DNA of 64,000 nt from Monodelphis domestica (Eukaryota; Chordata; Mammalia; Didelphimorphia; Didelphidae), in NCBI RefSeq assembly GCF_027887165.1, contig NC_077235.1, positions 12,607,033 through 12,671,032 on the forward strand, given 5' to 3'. Under the pieces are notes generated by a model. That model searched no databases. It worked only from the letters and a program-made list of their open reading frames with translations, and was not told the origin of the DNA. Position numbers and translations under genes: made by a program. How positions within the stretch are numbered: the stretch's first letter is position 1; each line of letters opens with the position of its first letter. Shown here in pieces: positions 31,655 through 44,469 of this stretch.

Positions 31655-31785
31655 AATCCAGGCATGCTGAGGACTTGAGCTCAAACCTTGCCTTAAACAA
31701 CTGGTATTTTGGAGACTTTGGGCAAGTCATCTAAACTCTCTGTTCCCCAGTCTGTAAACCAGGAGGTTGAGACAAAAGGTCCTTC
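31655..31785 (+). repeat. MIR-type SINE
   Basis: 'ttgagctcaaaccttgcct', 'gactttgggcaagtcatcta' and 'aactctctgttccccagtct' are in MIR order. Confidence 0.65.
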
Positions 31786-32724
31786 CCATCCCCCCCCCAC
31801 CAGAACTTGGGGCGTCAGCACTTGTCAATCTTCCCTGGTATGTCACATTGTTCAACTTTAATAGCTTAATGGTGGGATATTGGCATTTCTGCTTTTGTTT
31901 CCTTGTTATTGCAGGGTTGTTGTGGAAAGGGACCAAAATGCCATTATCAAGTGGGACCAGCCCATGACATGACATATCCAGTGAAAGGGGTTGAGCGGTT
32001 GAGCCCAGGTTTAGACTTGGATTTCATGGAAAATGTGACACCCCCCCACACACCAAATGACAAACTGTTCCGTTTCTCTGATTCTCTATCATAGGCTACC
32101 ATCTTCTTGGGAAAATCAGGCTCGTGATCGAAAACGCCCAGCTCTTTGGATGAAGAAATGTGTTCCACTACTTGGAGCTTCGCAGACAGACATAAACTAC
32201 TTTCCTGAAGCCCCGACAGAAAGGTAAGTAAAGCTCTCCTCGTAAACTGCATGTCATCCATCTCTGGGGAGCCAAATGTGATCCATGGCTCCTGGTAGCC
32301 ATGCGATCTTGCTTGGCCCCATAGTGGAGTCAGGAAGGTGAAGGCTTGGTGTGCTCAAATCCATGTTAAATGGTTTGGGAGACATCTGTCAGTTTTCTAG
32401 TGTGAGCATTTGCGTCTCAGAAATCAAAAGGCTTGGTTTATTGTTTTATTGATTGTCTAGACTTGAGAAAGTGTTAATAATGCAGATTAAACCCGACATT
32501 ATGTGTGCAGACAGTATATATACTTTTATCCCCCCGGGGAGTCTGGTTGTTAAACATTTACCAACACACCCTTGTATTGCTCTACAAACAGTGCTGGAAT
32601 TCAGCAGGAAGTTCAGCAGAAGGCTCAGGGAATGAAATTGTTACTTAACTGGAGACCTGGGGACTGTAGGATAATAATAATTATTATTACTCATAGTGCT
32701 AAAGTTTGCAAAATGCATGTCACA
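31786..32724. other. Unassigned sequence around the candidate exon
   Basis: Apart from the splice-like pair at 32095-32223, nothing is recognised. A nine-C run lies at 31790-31798. Confidence 0.35.
32095..32223 (+). other. Candidate orphan exon (splice-site pair with open frame)
   Basis: A pyrimidine-rich acceptor (ending 'ctctatcatag' at 32094) and a consensus donor 'AAG|gtaagta' at 32224 bound 129 nt. One frame is open through all 42 codons, including 'ARDRKRPALWMKKC'. No family similarity is recognised, and an open stretch of this length is common by chance. It could be a non-coding RNA exon, a decoy or chance. Confidence 0.2.
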
Positions 32725-32875
32725 GTGCCCTGACACCCTGTCTCTAGACTGTTACTAGCTGTGCTATCCTGGGCTGACCACTTCACTGCTCTCAGTTTCC
32801 TCATCTGTAAAACGAGGGAAGGAGGGGTTGGACGCGATGGCCTCTTATGGCCTAAATCTATTAGTGGCTCATGTG
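32725..32875 (+). repeat. MIR-type SINE
   Basis: 'gttactagctgtgctatcc', 'tgggctgaccacttcactg', 'ctctcagtttcctcatctgt' and 'aaaacgagggaaggagggg' read as a good MIR 3' half, ending with 'gatggcctcttatggcc'. Confidence 0.8.
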
Positions 32876-34364
32876 CAGAAGAAGCAGAAAGCAGGTGGGA
32901 GACCTATCAGTGCAAGAATGAGGTTGATATCTTAAGAAAAATGCAGAATAACAGGGGACAGTTGGTGAGAAGCAGATCATATAACAATGATTGGAAGGCG
33001 GTATGAAAAGTTTCCCAATAAGGAGCAGGAAGTGGGATGATTGTGACTATAGCCTCATGGGAAGCAGGTAGAAATATGTCATAGTACAGGGCTGGGCAAA
33101 ACCACTGTCACTCAGACACAACAGGAGAGGTAGGAGGGTAGAAAATGGATTTGGGTGATCCTCTGTGGAGGCCAGGATTTCCATCAGAGACCCAGAGTTG
33201 TCGGCTCTTTGGGGACCAGCTGTTTGTAATGGCTTCTGTGGCGATTGTTTCTTCTTAGTTTGTCTTTTCAATGGAATATATTTCCATTTCCAGTCTTTTA
33301 TGTGACTTTGAATTCTTGGCATCCATATCGTAATGGGGAATCTGCTTGTTTGAGCCTCCTTAGTAAGGACTGGGCCTATCTTGGTGCTAAAGAAAAGGTA
33401 AAGCGTCCTTGATTCCTGCATGGAACTATAATGAGGAAGACATTTGCTTGCTCAACAGATGTTTAAGGTCTCGTTATTCTTCCTCTAGTCTAACAAGTAT
33501 CTATCATGAGCAAGGCCTGAGGGAGGGAGGGAGGGAGGAACGGACAGACGGACAGGGCCTCTAAGCTTATCTTCCTCAGGTCTATCCTGCCTGGCCTAAT
33601 CAGCATAGCTCCAGTTCCACCGTGGGTGATCACAGGCTGAACTTAAAGGCCTCTCAAATGAATTTCCTCAATCTTGTCTTGATTATCTTCCCTCCCTTAC
33701 CACCCCAGCTCCTAAAGCCTTTTCCCCCTATAAATAAAAGAACGAAGGTTGGAATGAGAAAGAGATATTGTGTTAACCTCTTGTCTGGTCCTCAGTAGAC
33801 ACTGAACTCTGCTTATGGAATGGCATCTCCTAGAGATGTAAGCCATTCTTCATTCTCCAGCTATGCGGACATGTTTCCATACTTTGAAAAGTCCATTCGG
33901 GCCTACATGTTTGTTCTTTATCAAAGAAGTGCCATATTACTCTCTAGAGCAGGGTCCTCTGATAGGGTTGAGAATTGTGCAGTTACATTTCCCTTCACTG
34001 TCTTTCTGGCCTCCTTTGTGAATGGAAGGAAAAACTACAAGTCATTGAGAAATGAAGTCCTTGTCACACACAGGGCATTCCCTTTGTTCTGTCCAAGCGC
34101 ATCCTTTCTTCCTCACCAAGATGAGGGCACAGCCTGGGCAGTGTAGTAGTAGAGCCACGACCTAGTTCCACTTGTGACTTTTCCTCACGGCCTTCTCTGG
34201 TTTTGAAGCCCCGTCCCCCAAAGCTCTAAACAGTCCTTTCCCCAAGCCTCTCATTAAAGTGTTCACATACCTTACACCGAGTGAAGATTTATAGCTATTT
34301 TATATTTCTTTTATATTACATATCGCTATTTCTTTGGTTCTTTTCAGTGAATTCCAGGGGATTC
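32876..34364. other. Unassigned stretch
   Basis: No gene recognised. The minus-strand open frame at 33047-33421 (124 codons) has no similarity I can name. A short (GGGA)n tract is near 33522-33537. Confidence 0.35.
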
Positions 34365-34382
34365 GATATGATGAGGGGTAGT
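34365..34382. repeat. Left target-site duplication of the L1 at 34383
   Basis: 'gatatgatgaggggtagt' here pairs with 'gatatgaggagtagt' at 36707-36721; the two differ by a 3-bp gap and one base. Confidence 0.6.
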
Positions 34383-36706
34383 TATTTTTTTTACGTTAAT
34401 TTATTTAGCCAATTTAGAACATTATTCCTTGGTTACAAGAATTATATTATTTCCCTCCCTCCCCTACCCCACCCTTCCTGTAGCTGAAATGCAATTTCAC
34501 TGGGTATTACTTGTGTCCTTGATCAGAACTTATTTCCATGTTGTTGTTTGCATTAGGATGTTCATTTAGAGTCTCCATCCCCAACCCTAACCCCCTGGAC
34601 CCTTGTAATCTAGGAGTTGTTTTTCTTGGGTGTTTCTACTCCTATGGTTTTTACTCTGAATGTGGATAGTGTTTTTTCTCCTGGATCCCTCCTAGTTGTT
34701 CAGGGTCACTGCATGGCCACTAATGGAGAAGTCCATTACATTCGATTGTACCACAGTGTATCAGTCTCTGTGTACAATGTTCTCCTGGTTCTGATCCATT
34801 CACTCTGCATCACTTCCTGGAAGTTGTTCCAGTTCCCATGGAATCCCTCCAGTTCATTATTCCTCTGAGCACAGTAGTATTCCATCACCAAAACATACCA
34901 CAATGTGTTCAGCCATTCCCCAATTGATGTGCATCCCCTCATTTTCCATTTTTTTTTTGCCACCACAAAGAGTGCAGCTAGGAATATTCTTGTACAAGTC
35001 TTTTTTCCTTATTATCTCTTTGGGGTACACACCCAGCAGTGCTATGGCTGGGTCAAAGGGCAGACAGTCTTTTATTGCCCTTTGGGCATAGTTCCAAATT
35101 GCCCTCCAGAATGGCTGGATCAATCCACAACTCCACCAGCAATGCATGAATGTCCTGACTTTGCTCCATCCCCTCCAGCATTCATTACTTTTGCTGTCAC
35201 TTTAGCCAATCTGCTAGGTGTGAGGTGATATCTCAGAGTTGTTTTCATTGGCATTTCTCTGATTGTAAGAGATGTAGAACACTTTTTCATGTGCTTATTG
35301 ATAGTTTTGATTTCTTTAACTGAAAATTGCCTATTCATGTCTGTTGCCCATTTATCAATTGGAGAATGGTACAATTGGTTTAGCTCTTTATAAATTTGAG
35401 TAATTAGACTTTTGTCAGAGGTTTTTGTAATGAAGATTGTTTCCCAATTTGTTGCTTCCCTTCTAATTTTGGTTGCATTCATTTTGTTTGTACAAAACCT
35501 TTTTAATTTGATGTAATCAAAATTATTGATTTTACATTTTGTGATTTTTTTTCTAGCTCTTGCTAGGTTTTAATGTCTTTCATTTGCCAAAGATCTAACA
35601 TGTATGCTATTCTGTGTTCACTTAATTTGCTTATCATTTCCTTCTTTATATTCAGGTCATTCACCTATTTTGAGTTATCTTGTTGTAGGGTGTGAGATGT
35701 TGATCCAAACCCAGTCTCTCCCATACTGTCTTCCAATTTTCCCAGCAGTTTTTATCAAATAGTGCATTTTGATTCCCAAAAGCTGGGATCTTTGGGTTTA
35801 TCATAGACTGTCTTGCTGAGGTCACTTACCCCAAGACTATTTCACTGGTCCTCCTCTCTGTCTCTTAGCCAGGACCAAACTGTTTTGATGACCACTGCTA
35901 TATAGTGTAGTTTGAGATCTGGGACTGCAAATCCTCCTTTCTTCACATTTTTTTCATGATTTCCCTGGATAACCTTGATCTTTTGTTCTTCCAAATGAAC
36001 TTTGTTATGGTTTTTTCTAATTCAGGAAAAAAGTTTTTTGGTAGTTCAATGGGTATGACACTGAATAAGTAAATTAGTTTGGGTAGGATGGTCATTTTTA
36101 TTATGTTAGCTTGTCCCATCCATGAGCAGTTAATGTTTTTCCAATTGTTTAGATCTAGTTTTAATTGTGTGGAGAGTGTTTTGTAGTTGTGTTCATATAG
36201 TTCCTGTGTTTGTCTCGGCAGATAGATTCCTAAGTATTTTCTATTGCCTAGGGTGATCCTAAATGGAATTTCTCTTTCTAATTCTTGCTGCTGAGATGAG
36301 TTGGAGATATATAGAAATACTAATGATTTATGAGGGTTTATTTTATATCCTGCTATTTTGCTAAAATTGTTAATTATTTTAACTAACTTTTTGTTTGATT
36401 CTCTAGGATTCTTTAAGTAGACCATCATATCATCTGCAAAGAGTGATAGCTTGGTCTACTCATTGCTAATTTTAATACCTTCAATTTTTTTTTCTTCTCT
36501 AATTGCTACTGCTAGTGTTTCTAGTACAGTGTTCAATAATAGAGGTGATAATGGGCATCCTTGTTTCACTCCTGATCTTATTGGGAAGGCTTCAAGTTTA
36601 TCCCCATTGCAGATGATATTGGCTGATGGTTTTAGATAAATACTGTTTGTTATTTTTAGGAAAGGCCCTTCTATTCCTATACTTTCTAGTGTTTTCAATA
36701 GGAATG
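34383..36706 (-). mobile_element. 5'-truncated L1, best-preserved L1 of the window
   Basis: The plus strand opens with a T-tract (L1 tail), then 3' UTR and ORF2 in antisense. Minus-strand readings in order: '[20 protein letters not shown]', an in-frame stop, 'TKLSLFADDMMVYLKNPRES' (reverse transcriptase FADD motif intact), 'LPRQTQELYEHNYKTL', 'MGQANIIKMTILPKLIYLFS', 'ATNWETIFITKTSDKSLI' and 'MKKCSTSLTIREM'. It ends with the C-terminal 'EWLNTLWYVLVMEYYCAQRN'. The element is truncated inside the reverse transcriptase, just upstream of 36706. At least several stops or frame changes separate the readings, so it is dead. A target-site duplication is visible on both sides. Confidence 0.95.
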
Positions 36707-36721
36707 GATATGAGGAGTAGT

Positions 36722-39700
36722 CATGTGTATAGGCACACACATGTAAAAACAGAGAGTGTGTATCATAGTTGACTTTATTGAATAGGTGTGTATTATCACA
36801 TGAACATTGGTTCCCCCCCCCCACGCTATTTGTGGTGCTGACTGGACACAGTTTTTATTCTTAGTCAAAATGAAGCATCTGACCACATGGTATCTACTAA
36901 CAATGAGATCCTGTGATTGGACAGCCACTCAGCACAGCCTGGGGGTTTCCCAGCATCAAAGTCAGTTTGCAAAGGACCCCTCAATTGCAGAGGTAGTTGG
37001 TGGTTCTACTGTGGCCCACAGAAGGAGGCATGAGATACATATTCATTAAATACGGTGGGGAAATAACGTCCAACTTCAGTGGTTCTCAACTGTATGGCCA
37101 TTACAAGACATACAAGTACTCACCAGACTTTGGCATGGCCACGAGCACACATTCAACATCAAAGCATGCAAAGTAGTATGTGTAGACAAGAATTGGTTAT
37201 TTTTAGTGATAATTTCAGTTGAGCTTGAGTACCAAGAATGAATCAGAAAAAGTTCAGCTAGATTTCTGTGCTGTGACTAGCAAACAGAAGAAGGACTTTG
37301 GGCTATTTTCTGAGTATTCTGCAGAAAGTCTGCATAACTGGGCCTGTTCTGTGGTGTTTAGCAGTAGTATAACTAAATACAAGAAGACTTCGATGTCATT
37401 AGATTCTAGGCTCAATGGTGATATATTTTCACGATGTATATTGTGTGTGATATTTTTTGATCTGGGCCTTGGCAGCAAATATTGGGAGTAGGATCACTAT
37501 GGAGTTAAGAAACGATATTTTAAAAGTCATTTAGCTGGAACTTCACAAAAGCTCTTCTAAGATTTGTTGTTTTTTTGAAAAAAGTCATTTGGGATTGCTC
37601 TGAATACAAATATAGACTATCAACAATGGTTCTTTAATTCATTTTTTAAACACTAGAAAATAAGGCAAGTTTATGTCTTAAAAAGATGACATATGCACAC
37701 TGCTGTCTACTAGCTTCACAAGCTTGATTACATGGCAAAATCTTCCCCCTGCAGCCAGGGTGAACATTGACAATAGTACATGCGGCGACCAGAAAAGCGA
37801 TCCAAGGCCCAAAGCAGTCCTAGCACGAAGTTTCCAAAAAGGCTTGGTGAGATCTACAGCACAGGCACTGTATGTTTACATAAATTAAGATAATGTTCTG
37901 TTTATTATCAACCATCAAACTGCAATGCTCCTGAAAATCACAAGGCAAAAAGAGGGACAAAGTTGTCAAAATAGGCATCTCCAGATGCTGCGGTTCCTTC
38001 TGCCTTCCTGCTGCTGGAGGTCCTCGTCTGCCTCTGACCTTTCCCAAATCCCTCGCCCTACCACAGAAAGCTGAGGGGAAAGTCAGCCTCCCACCTGTCG
38101 GTCTGTGATCTCTTGGTCCCTTGGTTGGTTTTTCAAGTTGATGAATTACTTCTCTCTTTGACCACGGCCAACCTCATTTTCACTACTGGAAGTCAGTTGT
38201 CTATAGGAGCAAATATCTAGGCCTTTTTCACTTCTACAACTCATACAACACCCACAATTTACAAGAATGCGTTTTATAACCAAACGGAGTCTAAACCAAC
38301 ATGCAAGTCTAGTCTCTTGAGGGGAAAAATAGGGATCCTGTCTCTCTCTTGGCACTTTTTTATATAGCAGGAGTTTCTATTTTGGTCCATGACTGAAAGA
38401 AAACTAAGATTAACAACAACAACTCTTAAAAAGTGGACTTGGAGATCTGTTCCTTTGGGATGGCAACAGCAGTGACCACATTTGAGGACAGAGGATTGGT
38501 TGGTTTTTATTGAAGTGGTAGATGTCAGCTATAGGAAGGCAGATAAGGACACTATTGCAGCAGTTCTCAATTGCCTTTTCAATCTACTCTATTTTCCTAG
38601 GGTACTATATACAGTGTGTCTACATATGGGTAAACTGAGGTGATGAAGTAAGGCTTTTAGCTGTAATATTCAGCACCTACCACTTGCCTGCAAAAAAATA
38701 AAGTCCTGCCATTAAATGCTCAGCATAGAACTGATTCCCTTCGGGAGATCCAAGCAACTATAAGTAATGTAGCTATATTTACTATGGAGATACTGTTGAG
38801 AAGACAGGAGTCCCCCCAAAAGGCAATAATTTCTCTGGGCCTTTGTGGCCAGAATAACAACAAAGCCGTCCTCCTTTAGTGACCAGGCTCTAAAAGGCTG
38901 AGATTGTGAAACCCCTGATTTTTGACTTTGGGATTAAGTTCAATGATTCCTTCCAGGCACTCAGGATTCTGGAAAGAGGCTCCACGTGTGCAGGTTTTTA
39001 CAGATTTGCCATAGACTAGGTGAGGCAATGAGTAGCTATTGGCACTTCTCCCTGTATGCAAATGAATGGTGCCCTAGGAGGCTAGGGAGCAGCAGAGGGA
39101 AAGGATTTTCCACTGCCTTAGACTTTGCTGGTCCAGGGAGAATCATTTTTGTCTCTAAATCAGGAGAATAAAACTTGTGGAATCATCCTTAGCATAAACA
39201 GTAAAATGTGAAGTGCTTTTTGTCTCAAAAATATCTGTATAAAGTATCTGTATAAAGTATACATATATATGTGCACAATTAGAAAATACCCCTTTAAATA
39301 AAGTTTAAAACACCCTGGGACAGCTGATTCCATCACAGTTGGGCACCATTTCTTTAGGTTGGTGCACACGAAGCCATTCAATTTCCCTGGGGACCAGAAG
39401 CTAAGGAACTTGGGTTGTGCAAGGGCTTCTTAGTCTCATTAATAGGCACATTTTTGTTCCTCTCTGAACAGACATGGACTGCTTCTTCACTGGGACCTCA
39501 TCTACTTCATCCCTGCACTTTGGAATCACTTTCCATTTTCCTCTTCTCTATCCATTGCCTACAGGGTTCTTCATTTCCTCACCTGTCCCTCCTCAGCAGA
39601 CCACCGGAGAATACACAATCAATGCAAGCCCTTACACTCAATATCCCCGCTGCTGACTCTGGTAATTGTGTTCCTATTAGTACAATCATGGGGCTTTGGG

Positions 39701-41674
39701 GTTTAGCAGTAGATTTACAGAGACACAGAACTTGGATTTGATTTACTTTCTTCTTTGTCACTTGAGTCCATGCTGCTCTCTGCTCAAAATGCGTCTTGGC
39801 TTCCAACGCCATTCTCTGAGGTCTTTGGCCTCCAGGTTCATGCTGATGGGATGGCTCCGTTATGGCGGGAACGTGACCTTTCTAAAGGTGCTCGTCTGTT
39901 ATCTGTAAGACAGAAATCACAAACTGTAAGCGGCAGATTCTAGCTGTTCTAGAATAGCAAGAGGTTTTTCAAACAGTTCCCAAAGAACACTTCAAATAAC
40001 TATGCAAATAGGTCACATGGTTTATAAAGGTGCTGCTGCTAGGCTGCACGCAGCCTGACAGTTCTATAGTCATCAAGAAACGAGTTATGTGTAGAGGGAG
40101 AAAAAAAAGAAAGCAAAGGTGACGGCAAATTCATGGGCAAAAAAACGTTAGAGTGAGAGGTTCCAGAGATGGTTGGTCCCTTTTGTTGGAAACACTTTTG
40201 ATTCAATGTGTTTCTAGTCTGTCTCTCTCCTCTCTCCCATCCCTGAGGGCAGCGCAGGAGAGAAGACGGAGCAGGAATAAGTTTGCGCTTTTTACCCTTG
40301 ACTTCCATGTCAGTCAGACTTGACTCCATGATGGGGACAAATACCAAATATCCATCTCTTCCAACCATGATAGGAAAGGAAAAGTTGCTGAGAATAGTTT
40401 TTGTTTTAACAGGAAACTGCATTTTGATGATGACTACTATGTGATTATCACCTCTCTTTTATACATGACTTAAATGCAATTGATGTGGGTAAAAATCCTT
40501 TTCTGACAAAAGCATAATATACTTAGAATGAGACCAGGTCCCCACAAATAATGACTACCACCAGCACTTCCATAAATGCTAACACTTTACACTTGTTAAT
40601 TTGTTAATTATCTCAGCTTTAGCGATGAAGGTTACACAGCAAAGCAGTGAGCTGATCAGGGTTAGAATGCAGAGTGAATGCTCAAACATTAGGTCATGCT
40701 TCTTTGGGAGCTAGACTGTTTCCTTCCTGAATGAGAATTGGATAGGGAAGATCTAGTGACATTGGACAGTGTGCCTGTCCCTTCGTCAATAAGGTTAGCC
40801 AGTGGGGTACTCCTGATTGACTGGAGAGTCCTGAATTCTAGAACAGGGTAGACTAGCTAACTGGCTCTCCTGCCCTTGGTCTCATTAGGATGATTTTGGA
40901 ATTCACTGAATTGAAAGGCCTAGTGTGGTTGGTTGGGTGGGTGGGTGACTGAGTGGACTTTCTCTACTAAGACACATCTGAGGAAAGGATTATTTGTTGA
41001 CCCCTTTTAAATACACCATTAAAACATACATTATTCTGTACAGCTAGTAGTGTAGAAATTACATTCATGGATAAATTGCCTTTTCCTTAGATGTCACTGG
41101 TGGCATCAAGATTAGCTTGGGATGCTCTTTTCTATTCCTTTTGGCATTTTAGAGCAAATGAAATTATGACAAAGTCCCCACTAAGCCATTTCCTCACATG
41201 TATGTGATCCATCCAAAAGCCATCGCACATGAGTATCCAAGTGGCCACCGAAGTAGAAAAGGAATGAATGCTAAGGCAGCGGACCTTGGGGCTCTCTCAG
41301 CCTGTGGGGCAGGAGGAAGCTTGGGCAAACTCCTTTACTGCAATCTCATGGCAACCAATTATTACTTTCACTTTCTACCCTCTTTGGGGAAGGGACCAAG
41401 TGTAGCCCAGGACCTTACAGTGTCTACCTAGTGCCAAAGGAAGAAATACCAGGCGGGAAAATTAGTTGAGTGATCATTTTTCATGTTCTTGTTGAAATTC
41501 GCAGTATAATTTGGAAAAGACACAATTGGACTATGGTCTCCTTTCTTTCCAATGTGTCTAAGATCCCCCATGGGTGGAGATTGGCAGTGGTAGCAACTAT
41601 ATTTCCCCTGCTGTGTTTATCGTATCACCCATGTTTCTTCAGTAGAGCAGGGAGAAAACTTCTGCGGGCCTCAT
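36722..41674. other. Long unassigned stretch
   Basis: About 5 kb without a repeat I can name. Minus-strand open frames at 38146-38355, 39579-39812 and 40039-40422 and a short minus-strand frame near 37740-37860 lack known domains. A ten-C run lies at 36813-36822. Confidence 0.35.
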
Positions 41675-41900
41675 TGCAGCTATATGGCTACTGGATAGAG
41701 CTCTGGAATTTTGGAAGACCTGAGTTCAAATATGGCCTCAGATATGAAGCACTAGCTGTGTGATCCTAGGCAAGTTGCATCAGTTTTGTCATCTGTAAAA
41801 TGAGTATAACACCACCTACCTTCTGAGGTTATCAAGAGGATAAAAGCAGATAATATTTGTAATTTCCTTAGCACACTAAAGCACTATTATCATTAGTTGA
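41675..41900 (+). repeat. MAR1/MIR-related SINE
   Basis: 'gcagctatatggctactgg', 'atagagctctggaattttgg', 'agacctgagttcaaatatgg', 'gctgtgtgatcctaggcaag' and 'gtcatctgtaaaatgagta' are followed by the CORE-SINE end 'agataatatttgtaatttcc'. Confidence 0.85.
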
Positions 41901-42430
41901 GAGGAGACATAACAAATTCTGTTTTGGACAGTTGCCAACAGGCTATCCAAATAGAAGTGTCTAATATATACTTGTGATGTGTGGCTGGAACTCAGCAGAG
42001 AGCTATGGGCTGAGGGTCATATATAATTGAACCTAGGGGAGGTGATGGATTCTCTAATAAGAAGATGAAGAGAAAAGGGCCCCTTAAGGGACATCTTTGG
42101 TTAGGGGGTGGGACATTAATGCATGTACGACCATGATCCACCAAAGGAGACTGAGAAATAACAGTCGGACTTGTAGGAAAACTAGGAGAGCAGTGTCACA
42201 AAAATTCAGGGAACTTCAGAGTGTGAAATGTGAGAGAGAACTCAAGAAGGATAAAAACTGTAATTTGTGCAACAAAGTTTACAATTTCAGAGAGTAATCT
42301 CAATTGAGTGATGAGGTCAAAAGGCAGGTGGCAAGGGACTGGGAGGTGAGGAAGTGGCAGCAATCAGTGTAGCCATCTTGTAGTTGTGTAAATCATCATT
42401 TGAAGGGATGGGGAAGACTGGGGCAAGCTG
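41900..42430 (+). repeat. Recurrent interspersed repeat, family unassigned (copy 10)
   Basis: 'tgtggctggaactcagcag', 'agctatgggctgagggtcat', 'ccaccaaaggagactgaga', 'ggtggcaagggactgggag' and 'gtgaggaagtggcag' follow the distal order of the repeat. Confidence 0.55.
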
Positions 42431-44469
42431 CCAGAAGAGAAGGGCTTGTACATAAGAAGGGTTACTACCCCTTTGTTAGAAATTGAAGCAAAGGAGGATG
42501 GACTGGAAACTTAGTTTTAATGGTCTTAATTTTCTCAGAAAAGAAAGAGAAAAGGTTTGACCTGCTGTGGTGGATAGGAAGCAAATTAGGGAAGGATAAC
42601 ATGCCATTTGAGGGCCAAGTTAAGACTGAAAAAACAAATCTTTGTTGTGCACCTTCCTTCTGTAATGGTCAGTAGAACAGGAATAAGATGAGCGAAAGTG
42701 AATGGCTGATGGTCACAAAATAGTCATTTTTGCAGGGAGAGGGAAGTGAGATGGGATTTTGGAGGCTCTGTTCATGTAGAGATCTCCTTTGTGCAGGTGA
42801 AGCATATATAGGTGATAGAGATCAAAGGCACAATCATTTCTGCGTGCAGTTGAGGAAATGGGATGGCAAAGTATCTTGTATTTTGAAGTGTCCCCACATA
42901 TATAATAAGGGCAGGAAGAGAAGTCATCTCAGAGACAATGAGATATGGGACAAATCAATTTCGACAGAATTGAGGAAATGTGCCCTGAATAGAGAAGGAA
43001 GCTCTAATGATAAATTAAACAATTCCAGTGCAATTCTCATCTCAATGATACAGTTAAACTTTTAAACTAGAAACAGGTCATGCTGGGTAATCGATATCCT
43101 TCATTACGTGCAAAGAAATCCTTGCATTATGGCGGTGTCTTAGGATGGCGGAAGAGATGGAAGTTATTTTAATGAGGATGGTAATGGAAAGCAATAATAT
43201 TAAAGGACTTCACAGACTACTGTGACTCTAGACATACAACTCCCATTAACTGTAATAGGAGTTAAGCACATGTAATGATAACAAAATAGACCCCTAAATG
43301 TCTTTCCAATTGGAAACGCAGTCTAGGTACTCGCATGCTCTCACATGGAAAATTGTGATAGCAAAATTGATTTCACGTTGAAATTGCCCAGGGTCTGGTA
43401 TGGACAGTTTTCCCTGGGCTAGGGAGTGGAGGAAAGAAATATCCGTACAATGAACATCTTTACTTTTCTCATCTTAATGGTCATTATTAGTTTGGTTATT
43501 AAGAGAAAGTGTCATTAGTTGCAACGAATTTTTTAATTCAGTAGCTTATTATCAGCATCTGCTGGGTTTGGGAAAAAATAAATTATATTTTATAAAATGG
43601 CTGCAGTGAAATTCCATCCCTTTTTTTCTTATTCCTACCTGGCAGTAGTAACTCTGCTCTCTGCCTCTGTTAGAAACTTCATAGTTTGCCGACTCTCTGG
43701 TCTAATAATATTGAGGTACATGCTCAATTACAGTAACTTTAGGGAGATTGAAATACATGATAAAAGTAAAGGCACGAGGCACAATAACATAGCTTTAAGG
43801 CACTGAAACTTAAGCTCCAAATGTAGAAAATCTGCTATGCTTACTTTTATCTGTTATAAACAAGATGCTAGTTCCCAAACATGCAGAATGAACCTCTGGG
43901 GATTTTCAATGACTATCATCATTTCCATAATTGATAAGTGGACTTCAGAGAGAGCGTGCCTTTGCATTTCAGTCAAAGATAGGACTCACAGGGGAAAACC
44001 ATCTATAATTTAACATTTCAACTGTATAAAGAGTCTGCGTTGATTATCTTTCCACCCAATGACAAAGCCTAGTTGGCCTTTTAACAAAATGTCATTGTTT
44101 CATTTTTTTTTAAATTCTGGATTGGAAAGAGATCAAATAAAATGAGCATTTTGACACACAAAGTAGAATCAAGAAAGGACTGTACATGAAATCATTAATC
44201 TATTACATACAGCTTTCTTTTCCTTTTCAGCACATACTAAATTCAACATGTAACTTTTCAAAGCTGTCCTGCTTGTCTATGTATTCTTTGAGCCTTCTTT
44301 CCCTTCTCTTCTGTGCTTTAAAGAAACACGCTTCAATGACCTTTTTCCTTTTGCCGACCATATTGGATAGACTGCTCTTTCCTCCCCAAATTGGAAAGAA
44401 AAGACAAAGACCCAACTCTTGTAACAAATTTATGCCAAATCAAGCAAAGGCAAGTCCCAGATGGTCCAT
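42431..44469. other. Unassigned, partly repeat-free stretch
   Basis: 42430-42900 may still be the recurrent repeat. 43060-44180 shows no decayed element and is rich in short AT words, making it another candidate for conserved non-coding DNA. No gene. Confidence 0.35.

Noticed and set aside
37740-37860. Minus-strand 41-codon frame 'SLFGNFVLGLLWALDRFSG' region after an AG
   Set aside because: Poor acceptor, no donor, no recognised family; a frame of this length is expected by chance.
37076-38600. 'cagtggttctcaact' at 37078 and similar words at 38573 and 46655, like hAT-Charlie ends
   Set aside because: No matching inverted end was found at a sensible distance, so single ends are not enough.
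40039-40422. Minus-strand 127-codon frame
   Set aside because: No motif or family recognised and no splice or promoter context.
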